Counted from the first letter of the stretch, positions 28,336 to 38,541 are shown. The stretch is 64,000 bases of DNA from Jeongeupia sp. HS-3 (GCF_015140455.1 NZ_AP024094.1:868001-932000), one strand, 5' to 3'. Numbers and translations are program-made. Notes: generated by a model from the sequence alone, not told the origin.

Positions 28336-29403
28336 TTAAAACCCGGTCCAAGTCCCGAACAGCAGACGGTAGCTGTCAGCATCGACCGCATTACCGTATG
28401 ACGTTCCGTAGTTGGCACCGATACTGCCGTTTTTGCCGTTCATCGCGTAGCGACCCTGGACATAAGCGACGGTATTGTTGGACAGCGTGTAGTTCCATTG
28501 GCCGTAAAGCACATTGGTGTCGCTGTCGTCGATGGTGTTACCGGCGGCGTTCTCCGCCTCGGTGAAGTAGTTGTACGTCAGGCCGACCGTGTGCTTGCCG
28601 GCCGAATAGATGCCCTGCAGCCAGTACTGTTCCTGTTGCGGGCCGGCAAAGGAGTTGCAGCCGGCGCCGGCCTGGCAATCCCACGACTTGTAGCCGCCTT
28701 TCACCGTGAACGTGCCGAAGTTGTAGCCGCCGGCGACCATATACATCTTGTCTTTCGCGTCGCCGCCGTCGTTACGGGTTTCCTGGTACGAGGCGTCGAC
28801 CATGAAGCCGGCGTTGTTGTAGCCGGCGGTGACGTCGTAGAAATACTCGCTCGAACGCCCGTCGACCTGGTTGTTCTGGCCGCGGAACGAATACTGGCCC
28901 GAGAAGGTGAAGCCGCCCCAGTTCGGCGAATCGTAGTTGATCGCGTTGTCCGGGTTGAAGCCGATCACGCCGATTTCGGCCACGTGCATGGCGCCGCCGA
29001 GATTGCCGTACGGCCAGTCGAGCTTCAGATACGTTGGCGAATAGATCTTGCCGAAGCGCAGCGTACCCCAGTCACCCTGCCAGCCGCCCCAGGCTTCGCG
29101 GTTGCCCCAGGTGCGGGCCGAGCTGCCGGTATTGAGTTCGCCGCCAGCGGCGGTGTTGTCGCGATAGTTTTCGACACCGGTCCAGATCTTCCAGATGACC
29201 TTGGAGCCATTGTCGAGTTTGTCGCTGCCGCTGAAGAAGATGCGGGGCTCGACGTCGAGTTCGATTTCGCCCTTATAGCCCTTGGCCTGCGAATCAACGT
29301 AGTAGACGTCGGATTCGATCGAGCCACCGATGGTGACCTCGGCAAAAGCTTGTGCGCTGAAGGCTGCGGATACCGCCGCAGCGAGCAAGATACGCGTGAA
29401 CAT
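28336..29403 (-). CDS. Outer-membrane porin (Gram-negative trimeric porin family)
   Basis: The 355-residue protein has a signal peptide (LLAAAVSAAFSAQAFA, cut near residue 21) and then alternating beta strands typical of betaproteobacterial porins: EVTIGGSIESDVYYVDSQ, GNREAWGGWQGDWGTLRFGKIYSP (the constriction-loop region) and repeated aromatic strand ends. The C-terminus YRLLFGTWTGF ends in Phe, the outer-membrane assembly signal. It would allow diffusion of small solutes; no specificity can be read. Start ATG 29403 has AAGGAT upstream. The 5' region is AT-rich and likely carries a strong promoter. Confidence 0.88.
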   Translation of the reverse strand: MFTRILLAAAVSAAFSAQAFAEVTIGGSIESDVYYVDSQAKGYKGEIELDVEPRIFFSGSDKLDNGSKVIWKIWTGVENYRDNTAAGGELNTGSSARTWGNREAWGGWQGDWGTLRFGKIYSPTYLKLDWPYGNLGGAMHVAEIGVIGFNPDNAINYDSPNWGGFTFSGQYSFRGQNNQVDGRSSEYFYDVTAGYNNAGFMVDASYQETRNDGGDAKDKMYMVAGGYNFGTFTVKGGYKSWDCQAGAGCNSFAGPQQEQYWLQGIYSAGKHTVGLTYNYFTEAENAAGNTIDDSDTNVLYGQWNYTLSNNTVAYVQGRYAMNGKNGSIGANYGTSYGNAVDADSYRLLFGTWTGF

Positions 29404-29581
29404 GACAATCATCCTTGTTTGCAAAACGTCTCATTTTTTCGGGAACCGCCTGGCTACCGTTCTGGTCTTCTGAACTGGTGCAAGCCAACGGTATATGACG
29501 ACATCATTGAGCGAAAAGGATGTTGTTAGTTTTTTGCTATCAAAACAACATTTATGATTTAGAAAGACAATTTAAGCAAAG

Positions 29582-29598
29582 TGGGGCCGAAGCCCCGG
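29582..29598 (-). terminator. Weak terminator-like hairpin after the B12 radical SAM gene
   Basis: GGGGC (29583-29587) and GCCCC (29592-29596) pair around CGAA. Read on the minus strand, a T-rich but interrupted stretch follows. The rest of 29404-29661 is AT-rich porin upstream sequence in which I see no gene. Confidence 0.4.
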
Positions 29599-29661
29599 TC
29601 TCGGGTGAGTTCAGTAGTTTGGGAGGTCAGGCGCGACCGCGCCCGCGCCCGGCGCGAGGCA

Positions 29662-31596
29662 CTAGCGTTGCGTCAGCGCCCGTTCGACAAAGCGCCTTGG
29701 CACGGTCGATTTGGGTACGCGGGTTTCGAACCAGCTGCGCACGTCTTCCTCCAGCCCGATCCCGTGCATGAAGTTGTACAGCGCCTTGTTCAGCGCGCGG
29801 CCCAGTGCATCGTGATCGACGCCGCTCGGGTCGACAAAGCCGACGTCGTTTCGGGCGAAGTTGCCCGGCGGCAGCGGTTCGAGCGTGACGCCGTATTCCT
29901 CCGGATTCTTGCCCACCGGCGAGTGCACGGTGCAGGCGAAGCGGTGGAAGAAGCCCGATTGAATGCAGCCGGCTTCGAACAGCTGGCGCACGTACTCAAG
30001 CGCATCGACAGTATCCTGCACGCTCTGGGTCGGGAAGCCGTACATCAGGTACGCGTGCACCAGAATGCCGGCCTCGGTGAAGCCGGCGGTAACGCGCGCG
30101 ACCTGATCGACCGAGACGCCTTTTTTCATCAGCTTCAGCAGCCGATCCGACGCGACTTCAAGCCCGCCCGAAATCGCGATGCAGCCGCTGTCGGCGAGCA
30201 GCTGGCACAGCTCGGGCGAGAACGATTTCTCGAAGCGGATATTGCCCCACCACGAAATCGCCACCTTGCGCCGCAACAGCTCTTCGGCCAGCGCCTTGAG
30301 CATTTTCGGCGGCGCGGCCTCGTCGACGAAATGGAAACCGGTCTGGCCGGTTTCGGCGATGATGGCCTCGATCCGGTCGACGAGTTCCTTGGCCGATGCG
30401 GTTTCGTAGCGCGAGATGTAGTCGAGCGTCACATCGCAGAAGCTGCACTTCTTCCAGTAACAGCCGTGCGCCACGGTGAGCTTGTTCCAGCGGCCGTCCG
30501 ACCACAGCCGGTGCATCGGATTGAGCATGTCGAGCAGGGAGAGGTAGCGATCCAGTGGCAGCCCGTCCCACGTCGGCGTGCCCCAGTCTTCGAACGGCAC
30601 GTCGGGTTCGGGGAAGTTGACGTAGCGCACCTTGCCGTCAAGGCGCACGAAAGTGCGCACCAGCCGCTCGCGCGAGCGCTGGCCGGCCAGATGATCGAGC
30701 AGCGCCAGCAGCGGGCGTTCGCCCGAGTCGAGCGTGACGTAATCGAAGTAATCGAACACACGCGGTTCGGCCAGTTCGCGCAGCTCGGTATTGGCGAAGC
30801 CGCCACCGAGGCCGATTCTGATGTGCGGGTGATGCGCCTTGATCGTTTGCGCAATCCGGAACGCCGCGTACACCGCACCGGGGAAGGGCACCGAAATCAG
30901 TACCAGCGCGGGCTGGTGCCGTTCGATCGCCGCCAGTGTCAGCGCATGCAGTGTGTCGTCGACCAGGTTGGCCGGTGCCGCCAGCGCCTTGGCCAGCGGT
31001 TCGAAGGTCGGCTGGCTCATCGCCAGCGATTCGGCGTAGCGGACGAACTCGAAACGCGGATCGACCGCCTCGCGCAGCACGTCGGCGATATCGTTCAGAT
31101 ACAGCGTCGCCAGATGGCGGGCGCGGTCCTGCATGCCGAGTGCGCCGAAGGCCCACGCCAGCGGATCACCGCCTTCGTCATCGACATACACGTCAAGCGA
31201 GCCGAAGCGCGGGCCTTCCGGCAGGAAGTTGCGACTGCAGATCCGATGGCCGACGGTCGAATCACGACCCTGCAAAAAAGCGATCGTTGCCGAAATCGTC
31301 GCGTCGTAACGATCGAATTGGTCGTGGAACGACGCGACGGCGGGCGAGCGCTTGCGCGGCGGGATGGTGTCGATGTGATCGCGCAGCTTGGCGAGACCAT
31401 GGCGCGACAGCAATTCGAGCACCAGCGCGAGCGCCAGATCTTCCTGCACCGCATCGACGCTATGCTTGCGCAGAAATCCGCTCAGATAGGCCGTTGACGG
31501 GTAGGGCGTATTGAGTTGCGTCATCGGCGGGATGAGTGACAGCACGCGGATCGGCTGATTCACTGCGCGGGTTTCAGCCTGTGGGGATTTGTTCAT
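29662..31596 (-). CDS. B12-binding-type radical SAM protein with an unusual Cx4CxxC cluster motif
   Basis: The 644-residue protein has an N-terminal cobalamin-binding-like region (LSLIPPMTQLNTPYPSTAYLSGFL near residue 22 and VLISVPFPGAV at about 228) and a radical SAM core after about residue 370. The cluster motif is CYWKKCSFC, with four residues between the first two Cys instead of three; the codons confirm this. FHFVDEAAPPKML and ISGGLEVASDRLLKLMKKG are barrel strands typical of B12-dependent radical SAM proteins. The substrate is unknown. ATG 31596 is preferred to a TTG two codons upstream. It stands alone between a porin and a LysR gene. Confidence 0.88.
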   Translation of the reverse strand: MNKSPQAETRAVNQPIRVLSLIPPMTQLNTPYPSTAYLSGFLRKHSVDAVQEDLALALVLELLSRHGLAKLRDHIDTIPPRKRSPAVASFHDQFDRYDATISATIAFLQGRDSTVGHRICSRNFLPEGPRFGSLDVYVDDEGGDPLAWAFGALGMQDRARHLATLYLNDIADVLREAVDPRFEFVRYAESLAMSQPTFEPLAKALAAPANLVDDTLHALTLAAIERHQPALVLISVPFPGAVYAAFRIAQTIKAHHPHIRIGLGGGFANTELRELAEPRVFDYFDYVTLDSGERPLLALLDHLAGQRSRERLVRTFVRLDGKVRYVNFPEPDVPFEDWGTPTWDGLPLDRYLSLLDMLNPMHRLWSDGRWNKLTVAHGCYWKKCSFCDVTLDYISRYETASAKELVDRIEAIIAETGQTGFHFVDEAAPPKMLKALAEELLRRKVAISWWGNIRFEKSFSPELCQLLADSGCIAISGGLEVASDRLLKLMKKGVSVDQVARVTAGFTEAGILVHAYLMYGFPTQSVQDTVDALEYVRQLFEAGCIQSGFFHRFACTVHSPVGKNPEEYGVTLEPLPPGNFARNDVGFVDPSGVDHDALGRALNKALYNFMHGIGLEEDVRSWFETRVPKSTVPRRFVERALTQR

Positions 31597-31716
31597 GTAC
31601 AACGCCTTGCCTGTGACCGGTATGGCGCCCGCATCGACGCGGGCGCAGTGGTGTATTTTGCCAGACTCGGCGCCCCGGCATGGCGGCTTGCGCCGGCCGG
31701 CCTGTTCGCTAGCGGT

Positions 31717-32580
31717 TCACAAGGCGGTTTCGAGTAGCTCGATAAACCCTTGCACCTTCAGTGGCACAAAGCGGTTGCGCGGGTAATTGGCCCAGATGCC
31801 GTCGGTCATCGTGTAAGCGCCGAGCAGGCTGCGCAGCCGGCCGCTGGCGAGGTGCGCATGTACGTAGTAATCGGGCAGCTGCACCAGCCCGAGCCCGCAC
31901 AGTGCGGCATCGACCAGCGCCGCGCCGCTGTTGCAGCGCAGGCGGCCGGCAACGGCGACCTCGTGCGTGCGGCCATCGGCATCCTTGAAGCGCCAGGCAT
32001 TCAGCGTGCCGACCAGACACTGATGGTGCTTGAGCTCGGCCAGCGTATGCGGCTCGCCGAATTGCGCCAGATAGTCGGGCGAGGCGCAGACGTGGTGGGT
32101 GCGGCTGCCGAGCTGTTTGACCATCAACGATGATTCGTCCATCGGGCCAAGCCGGATGCCCAGGTCGTAACCGTCGGCAACAAGGTCTACCTTGCGGTTG
32201 TCGAGATTCAGTTCGGCGCTGACAGCTGGCTGGGCTTGCAGGTAGCGGTGCAGCAGCGGCGCGATCACCTGTTCGCCGTAGTACACCGGCGCGGTGATGC
32301 GCAGGTGGCCGCTCGGCCGGTCCTGCGCCTGCGAAAGCGCCTGCTCGGCTTCGCGCAGGCCATCGAGCAAAGGGCGGCAGTGGCGGTAATACAGCTGGCC
32401 GGCTTCGGTGACGCTGACCTTGCGGGTGGTGCGGTATAGCAACCGTGTCGCCAGTCTTTGTTCCAGTGCCGAGATCTGCCGGCTGATTTGCGCCACCGAC
32501 ACGCCCAGTCTGCTAGCCGCGGCGGTGAAGCTGTGTGTTTCGACCACGGCAACGAATTCGGTTACGCCTTCCCAGTTCAT
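31717..32580 (-). CDS. LysR-family regulator, divergent from the formaldehyde-oxidation genes
   Basis: The 287-residue protein has an N-terminal winged helix (FVAVVETHSFTAAASRLGVSVAQISRQISALEQRL, about residues 8-42) and a type 2 periplasmic-binding-like effector domain of the CrgA/PA0477 kind. It is divergent from frmA, an arrangement seen for regulators of glutathione-dependent formaldehyde oxidation, so that role is likely but inferred. ATG 32580 starts at NWEGVTEF; the upstream frame to 32613 is less likely. The 106-base gap to frmA should hold the operator. Confidence 0.88.
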   Translation of the reverse strand: MNWEGVTEFVAVVETHSFTAAASRLGVSVAQISRQISALEQRLATRLLYRTTRKVSVTEAGQLYYRHCRPLLDGLREAEQALSQAQDRPSGHLRITAPVYYGEQVIAPLLHRYLQAQPAVSAELNLDNRKVDLVADGYDLGIRLGPMDESSLMVKQLGSRTHHVCASPDYLAQFGEPHTLAELKHHQCLVGTLNAWRFKDADGRTHEVAVAGRLRCNSGAALVDAALCGLGLVQLPDYYVHAHLASGRLRSLLGAYTMTDGIWANYPRNRFVPLKVQGFIELLETAL

Positions 32581-32665
32581 GATTGTTTCACTGCTGCAAA
32601 AATATCTTTCCATTTAGCCAGATTATCGAACGATCCGTAATAAATAGAATGAAGCCCATCCCTGA

Positions 32666-33820
<1,155 letters not shown>

Positions 33821-33825
33821 TCGCC

Positions 33826-34665
33826 ATGGCCGATACCCTGGAACTGATCTCGAGCAACTGCGTGTTTGGCGGCTGGCACAAGCGCTATCGTCATCAATCG
33901 TCCGCAACCGGCACGGCGATGACCTTTGCGATTTATCTGCCGCCGCAGGCACAGGGCGGCACTGTGCCGGTGCTGTACTGGTTGTCCGGCTTGACGTGCA
34001 CCGACGAAAACTTCGCCACCAAGGCCGGCGCGCAGCGCGTGGCGGCCGAGCTGGGGATGGCGCTGGTGATGCCCGATACCAGTCCGCGCGGCGAAGGCGT
34101 TGCCGACGATGACGGCTACGATCTGGGTCAGGGCGCGGGGTTCTACGTCAACGCGACGCAGGCACCATGGGCGGCGCATTACCGGATGTACGACTATGTG
34201 GTCGACGAGTTGCCGGCGCTGGTGGAGACCCATTTCCCGGTGACGCAGCAGCGCGCGATCAGCGGCCATTCGATGGGCGGCCACGGTGCGCTGATGATTG
34301 CCTTGCGCAATCCGGGGCGCTACAGCTCGGTGTCGGCGTTCGCGCCCATCGTCAATCCGAGTCAGGTGCCGTGGGGGCAGAAGGCCTTCGCGCATTATCT
34401 GGGCGAGGATCGCAGCAGCTGGCTCGCGTATGACAGTTGCCACCAGCTCGGCGTGGCGCTGGAACGGCTGCCGATGCTCGTCGATCAGGGCGAACAGGAC
34501 GGCTTCATGCCGCTGCAGTTGCAGCCCGATGCGCTCGCCGTGGTCGCGCGCCGGAACGACTGGCCGTTGACGCTGCGCCGCCAGCCCGGCTACGACCACA
34601 GCTATTACTTCATCGCCAGCTTCATCGAGGATCACCTGCGCTTTCATGCGCGGTTCTTTGCCTGA
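33826..34665 (+). CDS. frmB: S-formylglutathione hydrolase
   Basis: The 279-residue esterase hydrolyses S-formylglutathione to formate and glutathione. The nucleophile elbow [10 protein letters not shown] (Ser about residue 148) and the catalytic Asp and His in the C-terminal region (GEQDGF and YDHSYYFI) form the esterase-D triad. [18 protein letters not shown] is a family signature. It starts five bases after frmA and should be cotranscribed. The name fghA is equally used for this enzyme. Confidence 0.95.
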   Translation: MADTLELISSNCVFGGWHKRYRHQSSATGTAMTFAIYLPPQAQGGTVPVLYWLSGLTCTDENFATKAGAQRVAAELGMALVMPDTSPRGEGVADDDGYDLGQGAGFYVNATQAPWAAHYRMYDYVVDELPALVETHFPVTQQRAISGHSMGGHGALMIALRNPGRYSSVSAFAPIVNPSQVPWGQKAFAHYLGEDRSSWLAYDSCHQLGVALERLPMLVDQGEQDGFMPLQLQPDALAVVARRNDWPLTLRRQPGYDHSYYFIASFIEDHLRFHARFFA

Positions 34666-34731
34666 CCGCAACGCGCCCCGGGCCCGGAATCAGCATCCCC
34701 TAGCCCCGGCGCCGCGGTCGGGGTGCGCGCT

Positions 34732-35244
34732 TCACCGCTCGGCCGACTCCGGATTGCCCGAGGCGGGGATGCCGTGCTCCCCCTTGTGCTTCACCCATAG
34801 CCGCTGCGGGCCGGGACCCTTGTTGCCTAGCTCGTCATATGGATTGCGGAGCCGGCAACGATCAATCGACAGGCAGCCGCAGCCGATGCAGTCGTCCAGA
34901 CTGTCGCGCAGTTTTTGCAGTTGGGTGATGCGTTCATCCAGGTCGGATCGCCAAAGCGCGGACATCCGTTCCCAGTCCGCCCGGCTTGGCGCCGATGCCG
35001 GCGGCAGGCTGGCCAGCGCCGCCTCGATATCGGCCAGCGCAATGCCGACCCGCTGGGCGACGCGGATCACCGCAACGCGGCGCAATACATCCCGGGCGTA
35101 GCGGCGCTGGTTGCCGGCGGTGCGGCTGCTGCTGATCAGGCCTTTGCTTTCATAAAAGTGCAGCGCCGACACCGACACGCCGCTGCGGCGTGCGACTTCA
35201 CCAACGGAGAGCGTGGGCTGGATGCCCGCATGCTCGAGTGACAT
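34732..35244 (-). CDS. soxR: Redox-sensitive transcriptional activator SoxR
   Basis: The 170-residue MerR-family regulator has an N-terminal winged helix (LSVGEVARRSGVSVSALHFYESKGL, about residues 12-36), a dimerisation helix, and the 2Fe-2S motif CIGCGCLSIDRC (CxxCxCx5C, about residues 118-129) that senses redox-active compounds. Length is slightly longer than E. coli SoxR because of a C-terminal tail. The soxS gene is absent, as usual outside enterics; the divergent genes are the apparent targets through the promoter at 35261-35291. Confidence 0.97.
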   Translation of the reverse strand: MSLEHAGIQPTLSVGEVARRSGVSVSALHFYESKGLISSSRTAGNQRRYARDVLRRVAVIRVAQRVGIALADIEAALASLPPASAPSRADWERMSALWRSDLDERITQLQKLRDSLDDCIGCGCLSIDRCRLRNPYDELGNKGPGPQRLWVKHKGEHGIPASGNPESAER

Positions 35245-35260
35245 TTTTTGTCGACTCCTC

Positions 35261-35291
35261 TTGACCTCAACTTAGCTTGAGATTCTACGCT
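35261..35291 (+). promoter_or_regulatory. SoxR-type promoter and operator
   Basis: TTGACC (35261-35266) and TACGCT (35286-35291) are 19 bases apart, the overlong spacer that MerR-type activators correct by DNA distortion. In the spacer, CTCAA (35266-35270) and TTGAG (35277-35281) form the inverted repeat of the E. coli soxS box with the same centre spacing. It reads toward the 35336 gene and overlaps the soxR control region. Confidence 0.88.
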
Positions 35292-35335
35292 GGGTACGGA
35301 TTCATCCCCTACGCACGTTTCAGGAGATTCTCGAC

Positions 35336-35674
35336 ATGACGATCGAACCGACTACCCTGGCTTCTTCCTCCGTCTTTCGCATCGACCGGTTTGCGGTTCC
35401 CGCCGATGCGCTCGCGCGATTCGTTGCCCAGTTGCACAGCATCGACCGCTTGCTGGCCGATATGCCCGGGTGCAAGCAACATCAGGTGTTGAGCCGGGCC
35501 GACGAGGCCGAGGCGTTCAATGTGATGACCATCGTCGAATGGGCCAGCGAGGAGGCGATGCGCTCGGCCAAGGCCGTCGTGCAGCAGCACTATGCCGAGG
35601 CGGGGTTCGATCCTGCTGCGTTCATGCGCGAACTGGGTGTCCGGCCCGATTTTGCCAACTACAAAGCCATTTGA
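35336..35674 (+). CDS. Antibiotic-biosynthesis-monooxygenase (ABM) fold protein
   Basis: The 112-residue protein has the ABM ferredoxin-like pattern: RIDRFAVPADALARFVAQLHSIDRLLADMPGCKQHQVL, then VMTIVEWASEEAMRSAKAVVQQHYAE. ABM proteins are cofactor-free quinone or anthrone monooxygenases. The SoxR promoter upstream suggests a role in modifying redox-cycling compounds, a common theme among SoxR targets. CAGGAG lies eight bases before the ATG. It is cotranscribed with the glyoxalase-fold gene 14 bases downstream. Confidence 0.87.
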   Translation: MTIEPTTLASSSVFRIDRFAVPADALARFVAQLHSIDRLLADMPGCKQHQVLSRADEAEAFNVMTIVEWASEEAMRSAKAVVQQHYAEAGFDPAAFMRELGVRPDFANYKAI

Positions 35675-35688
35675 GCTGAGGGTGGACA

Positions 35689-36066
35689 ATGATTTTCGAG
35701 TTGCCCGGCATTATCCTGTTTACCGAAAATTACGCCGAATGCGTTGCTTTTTATCGTGATGCCTTGGGACTGCCCGACGTCTTTTCCAAGCCCGGACTGA
35801 CTGCGCTGAATTTTGGTGGCGCCTATTTGATGATCGAAACCGGCGGCGTGGGCGGGGCAGGTCAGAAGAGCGTGGGCGAGAACCCGACGATCCTGCGTTT
35901 CAATGTCCGCGATGTCGGCGAGGCGGCGTCAACGTTGCGGCGTCAAGGCGTGGCCGTTGAGATCAATCACTTTGACTGGGGTGTGGTTGGATGTTTTTGC
36001 GATCCGGATGGCAATCGTTGCGAGCTCAAGGATCACTCCGCCAATTTTCATGCGTTGACTCGGTAA
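35689..36066 (+). CDS. VOC-superfamily (glyoxalase / bleomycin-resistance) protein
   Basis: The 125-residue protein has two beta-alpha-beta-beta-beta modules: IILFTENYAECVAFYRDALGLP (about 8-29) and VRDVGEAASTLRRQGVAVE, ending in DPDGNRCELKDH with the C-terminal Glu metal ligand of the family. The substrate is unknown. Its place in a SoxR-controlled operon suggests binding or modifying of a redox-active or toxic small molecule. Confidence 0.85.
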   Translation: MIFELPGIILFTENYAECVAFYRDALGLPDVFSKPGLTALNFGGAYLMIETGGVGGAGQKSVGENPTILRFNVRDVGEAASTLRRQGVAVEINHFDWGVVGCFCDPDGNRCELKDHSANFHALTR

Positions 36067-36132
36067 GTGCTGAAACGCCACGGCCGCGCCCGCTGTCTGC
36101 TCTGGCGTGACTGGGGAAAGGAAAAAATATGA

Positions 36133-36678
36133 ATGGCCCGTAACGGTCAGGACGATGCGGCAAGTCGCATTATTTGCGATGTCGCCGCGCGCCTGCACGC
36201 GGCACAATCGCGTCTCCGGCCGGATCTGGTGCCGCTGTCGACGTGGTTCGCATCGCTGACGCAGGCCGCCGAGGCGCGCGGCGGGGTTTTCCGCGAGGCC
36301 GGTGCGGTTGTCGCCGATCTGCTCGCCGCGCCGCAGGACACCGTTGTCCTTCATGGCGATCTCCATCACGGCAACGTACTGGATGCCGGTGCGCGCGGCT
36401 GGCTGGCGATCGACCCCAAGGGGCTGATCGGCGAGCGCGGTTTCGATTTCGCCAACATCCTTTGCAATCCCGATCATGTGCTGGCGACTTCGCCGGGCCG
36501 GCTGAACCGGCAGGTCGCGGTGATCGCCGAGGTCGCCGGTCTGGAGCGCCAGCGCCTGCTCGCGTGGGTTGCCGCGTGGGCCGGCTTGTCTGCGGCGTGG
36601 CACCTCGAAGACGGCGGCGAGGCGAAGACCGCACTGACAGTGGCTAAACTTGCGCTGGACGCGACACGCATCGGCTGA
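36133..36678 (+). pseudogene. 5'-truncated aminoglycoside (streptomycin 6-) phosphotransferase
   Basis: The 181-residue product matches only the C-terminal two thirds of the APH(6)/StrB kinase family. VVLHGDLHHGNVLDAG (about residues 72-87) holds the catalytic Asp and Asn, and AIDPKGLIGERGFDFANILCNPD has the metal-binding Asp. Family members are about 270-280 residues; the first about 90 residues, including the nucleotide-binding lobe, are missing, and the ATG used corresponds to an internal Met. The 66 bases upstream encode no kinase. It is probably inactive unless it serves another role. Confidence 0.82.
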
Positions 36679-36717
36679 CCGTTCCGGATGGCCTGCTGGC
36701 ATTTAACAGGAACACAC

Positions 36718-37452
36718 ATGGCACAGAACATTTATGACACCCCGGCCTTCTTCGAGGGTTACAGCCGGCTTGGCCGCTCGGTCGACGGTCTGGCCGGTGC
36801 GGCGGAGTGGCCGTCGCTGCAGGCGCTGATCCCCGATCTGCGCGGGCTGCGCGTTGTCGATCTCGGTTGCGGCTTTGGCTGGTTCTGCCGCTGGGCTGCC
36901 GGGCAGGGCGCGGCGCAGGTGCTGGGACTCGATGTGTCGGAGAACATGCTGGCGCGGGCGAGATCGGCCACCACCGAGGCGGCGGTGGCCTATATGCGGG
37001 CCGATCTGGACGATCTGACCCTGCCGGATGCGGCGTTCGATTTTGCCTACAGCTCGCTGGCGCTGCACTACGTTGCGGACATCGCCGGCTTGCTGGCCCG
37101 GCTGCATCGCGCGCTCGTGCCCGGCGCACGGGTGGTGTTTTCGGTCGAGCACCCGATCTATATGGCGCCGGGCGCGCCGGGCTGGGTGGTCGATGCTGAA
37201 GGGCACAAGACCTGGCCGGTGGACGGCTATTCGGTCGAGGGAGTGCGCACGACGAACTGGCTGGCGGACGGTGTGATCAAGCATCACCGCAGCATCGGCA
37301 CCTGGATCAATACCTTGCTGGCTCAGGGTTTCACGATTAGCCATATCGAGGAGTGGTCACCGACCGATGCGCAGATCGCCGCGCTGCCGGCGCTGGCGGA
37401 AGAGCGCGAGCGGCCGATGTTCCTGTTGCTGGCCGCGCAACGCTCGGACTGA
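36718..37452 (+). CDS. Class I SAM-dependent methyltransferase
   Basis: The 244-residue enzyme has motif I VVDLGCGFGWFCRWAAGQGA (about residues 45-64), motif II LGLDVSENML, and the acidic and post-II residues ADLDDLTLPDAAFDFAYSSLALHYV (about 101-125), of the UbiE/Methyltransf_11 type. The substrate is not evident. ATG 36718 has AACAGG upstream; a longer frame begins at 36688. It follows the truncated kinase by 39 bases and is convergent with the LysR gene at 37502. Confidence 0.88.
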   Translation: MAQNIYDTPAFFEGYSRLGRSVDGLAGAAEWPSLQALIPDLRGLRVVDLGCGFGWFCRWAAGQGAAQVLGLDVSENMLARARSATTEAAVAYMRADLDDLTLPDAAFDFAYSSLALHYVADIAGLLARLHRALVPGARVVFSVEHPIYMAPGAPGWVVDAEGHKTWPVDGYSVEGVRTTNWLADGVIKHHRSIGTWINTLLAQGFTISHIEEWSPTDAQIAALPALAEERERPMFLLLAAQRSD

Positions 37453-37501
37453 ACTGTCCATTGGTGCCGCTGGCCCGGCGCGGGCCCGCCGGGCCGGATG
37501 C

Positions 37502-38470
37502 TCAGGGGGCGAGCGCAAAGACCTCGTTCTCGGCCTCGTTGACCGCCCTGGTGTCCATGCGCTGGCGCAGCATGTCGCACAGCGTCCGGCGTATCCACGC
37601 GTGGCGCAGGTCGTGATGATGGCGGGCGTGCCAGAACAGCGTGTAGTCGAGTTCGGGTAGCCCGATATCCGGCGTCGGCAGGATGGTGAAGGGGGTGATC
37701 AGCCGGTAGTGGTGCAGCAGGTGGGCGGGCGCCGTCATGATCAGGTCGCTGCGCGACACGACCTCCAGCGATGCCCAGAAATGCGGCGTCAACAGGCCAA
37801 GCCGGCGCTGCCGGCCGTGCGCGGCCAGCGCGGCATCAACGACGCTGCGCATGTCGCTGCCGAGCGAAAGTTCGGTGTGCGGCCAAGCGCAGTAATTCTC
37901 GATGCTCATTCCGCCTTGTTTGAGCAGCGGGTGGCCGTCGCGGACCGCGCAGAGGAAATCGTCGCAAAACACCCGGCGCTGGTAAATCTCGGCTGGTGCG
38001 CTGCGGGCGACGCCAAACGCCAGATCAACGCCGCCATCGGCGATCGTGCCCAGCGTGTCGTCGTTCCAGCCGCAGACCTCCAGCATCAGCCCCGGCGCTT
38101 GCTGGCCCAGATGGACGAGGACATCCGGCAGCAGCGAGCAGATGACATTGCTGGTGATTGCCAGCCGGAACGTGCCCGATGCCTGGGCCGGATCGAAGCT
38201 CACCGGCGCGATCAGCGCCGACATCTGCTCCAGGATGCGTTGCAGCGGCTCGCGCAGCCGTTCGGTGCGCGCCGTCGGAATCATGCGGTTGCCGTTCCGG
38301 ACGAACAGCGGGTCGTTGAAGATGGCCCGCAGTCGTGCCAGCGACCGGCTCATTGCCGATTGGGTCACGCCGCAGGCATCGGCCGCCGCCGTCACGCTGC
38401 CGTGGCGCAACAGCTGGTCGAGCGTGGCCAGAAGATTGAAATCGACCTGATGCAGTTCCGGTATCGACAT
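37502..38470 (-). CDS. LysR-family regulator (NodD/LinR-like)
   Basis: The 322-residue protein has an N-terminal winged helix (LDQLLRHGSVTAAADACGVTQSAMSRSLARLRAIFNDPLFVRNGNRM, about residues 17-63); the DPLFVRNG-type wing is typical of the NodD-like branch. The effector domain follows with GVARSAPAEIYQRRVF. It is divergent from the two lumazine-binding-like genes, with an inverted repeat in the gap, but the target is unknown. Confidence 0.9.
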   Translation of the reverse strand: MSIPELHQVDFNLLATLDQLLRHGSVTAAADACGVTQSAMSRSLARLRAIFNDPLFVRNGNRMIPTARTERLREPLQRILEQMSALIAPVSFDPAQASGTFRLAITSNVICSLLPDVLVHLGQQAPGLMLEVCGWNDDTLGTIADGGVDLAFGVARSAPAEIYQRRVFCDDFLCAVRDGHPLLKQGGMSIENYCAWPHTELSLGSDMRSVVDAALAAHGRQRRLGLLTPHFWASLEVVSRSDLIMTAPAHLLHHYRLITPFTILPTPDIGLPELDYTLFWHARHHHDLRHAWIRRTLCDMLRQRMDTRAVNEAENEVFALAP

Positions 38471-38518
38471 GCGACCTTCCCGAGTGTTGTTTCATTCTGA
38501 ATGGGTGTGGCATGCATT

Positions 38519-38541
38519 GGTCATGCGTCGCGCGCATGACC
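38519..38541. promoter_or_regulatory. Inverted repeat between the LysR gene and the lumazine-binding-like pair
   Basis: GGTCATGCG (38519-38527) and CGCATGACC (38533-38541) are perfect 9-base arms with a 5-base centre. A smaller inverted repeat GGCAT/ATGCC lies at 38556-38572. Both are in the divergent gap and may be binding sites; no T-tract follows. Confidence 0.5.

Noticed and set aside
29581-31497. Plus-strand frame opposite the B12 radical SAM gene.
   Set aside because: Shadow of the minus-strand gene. The Cys motif and barrel strands are on the minus strand.
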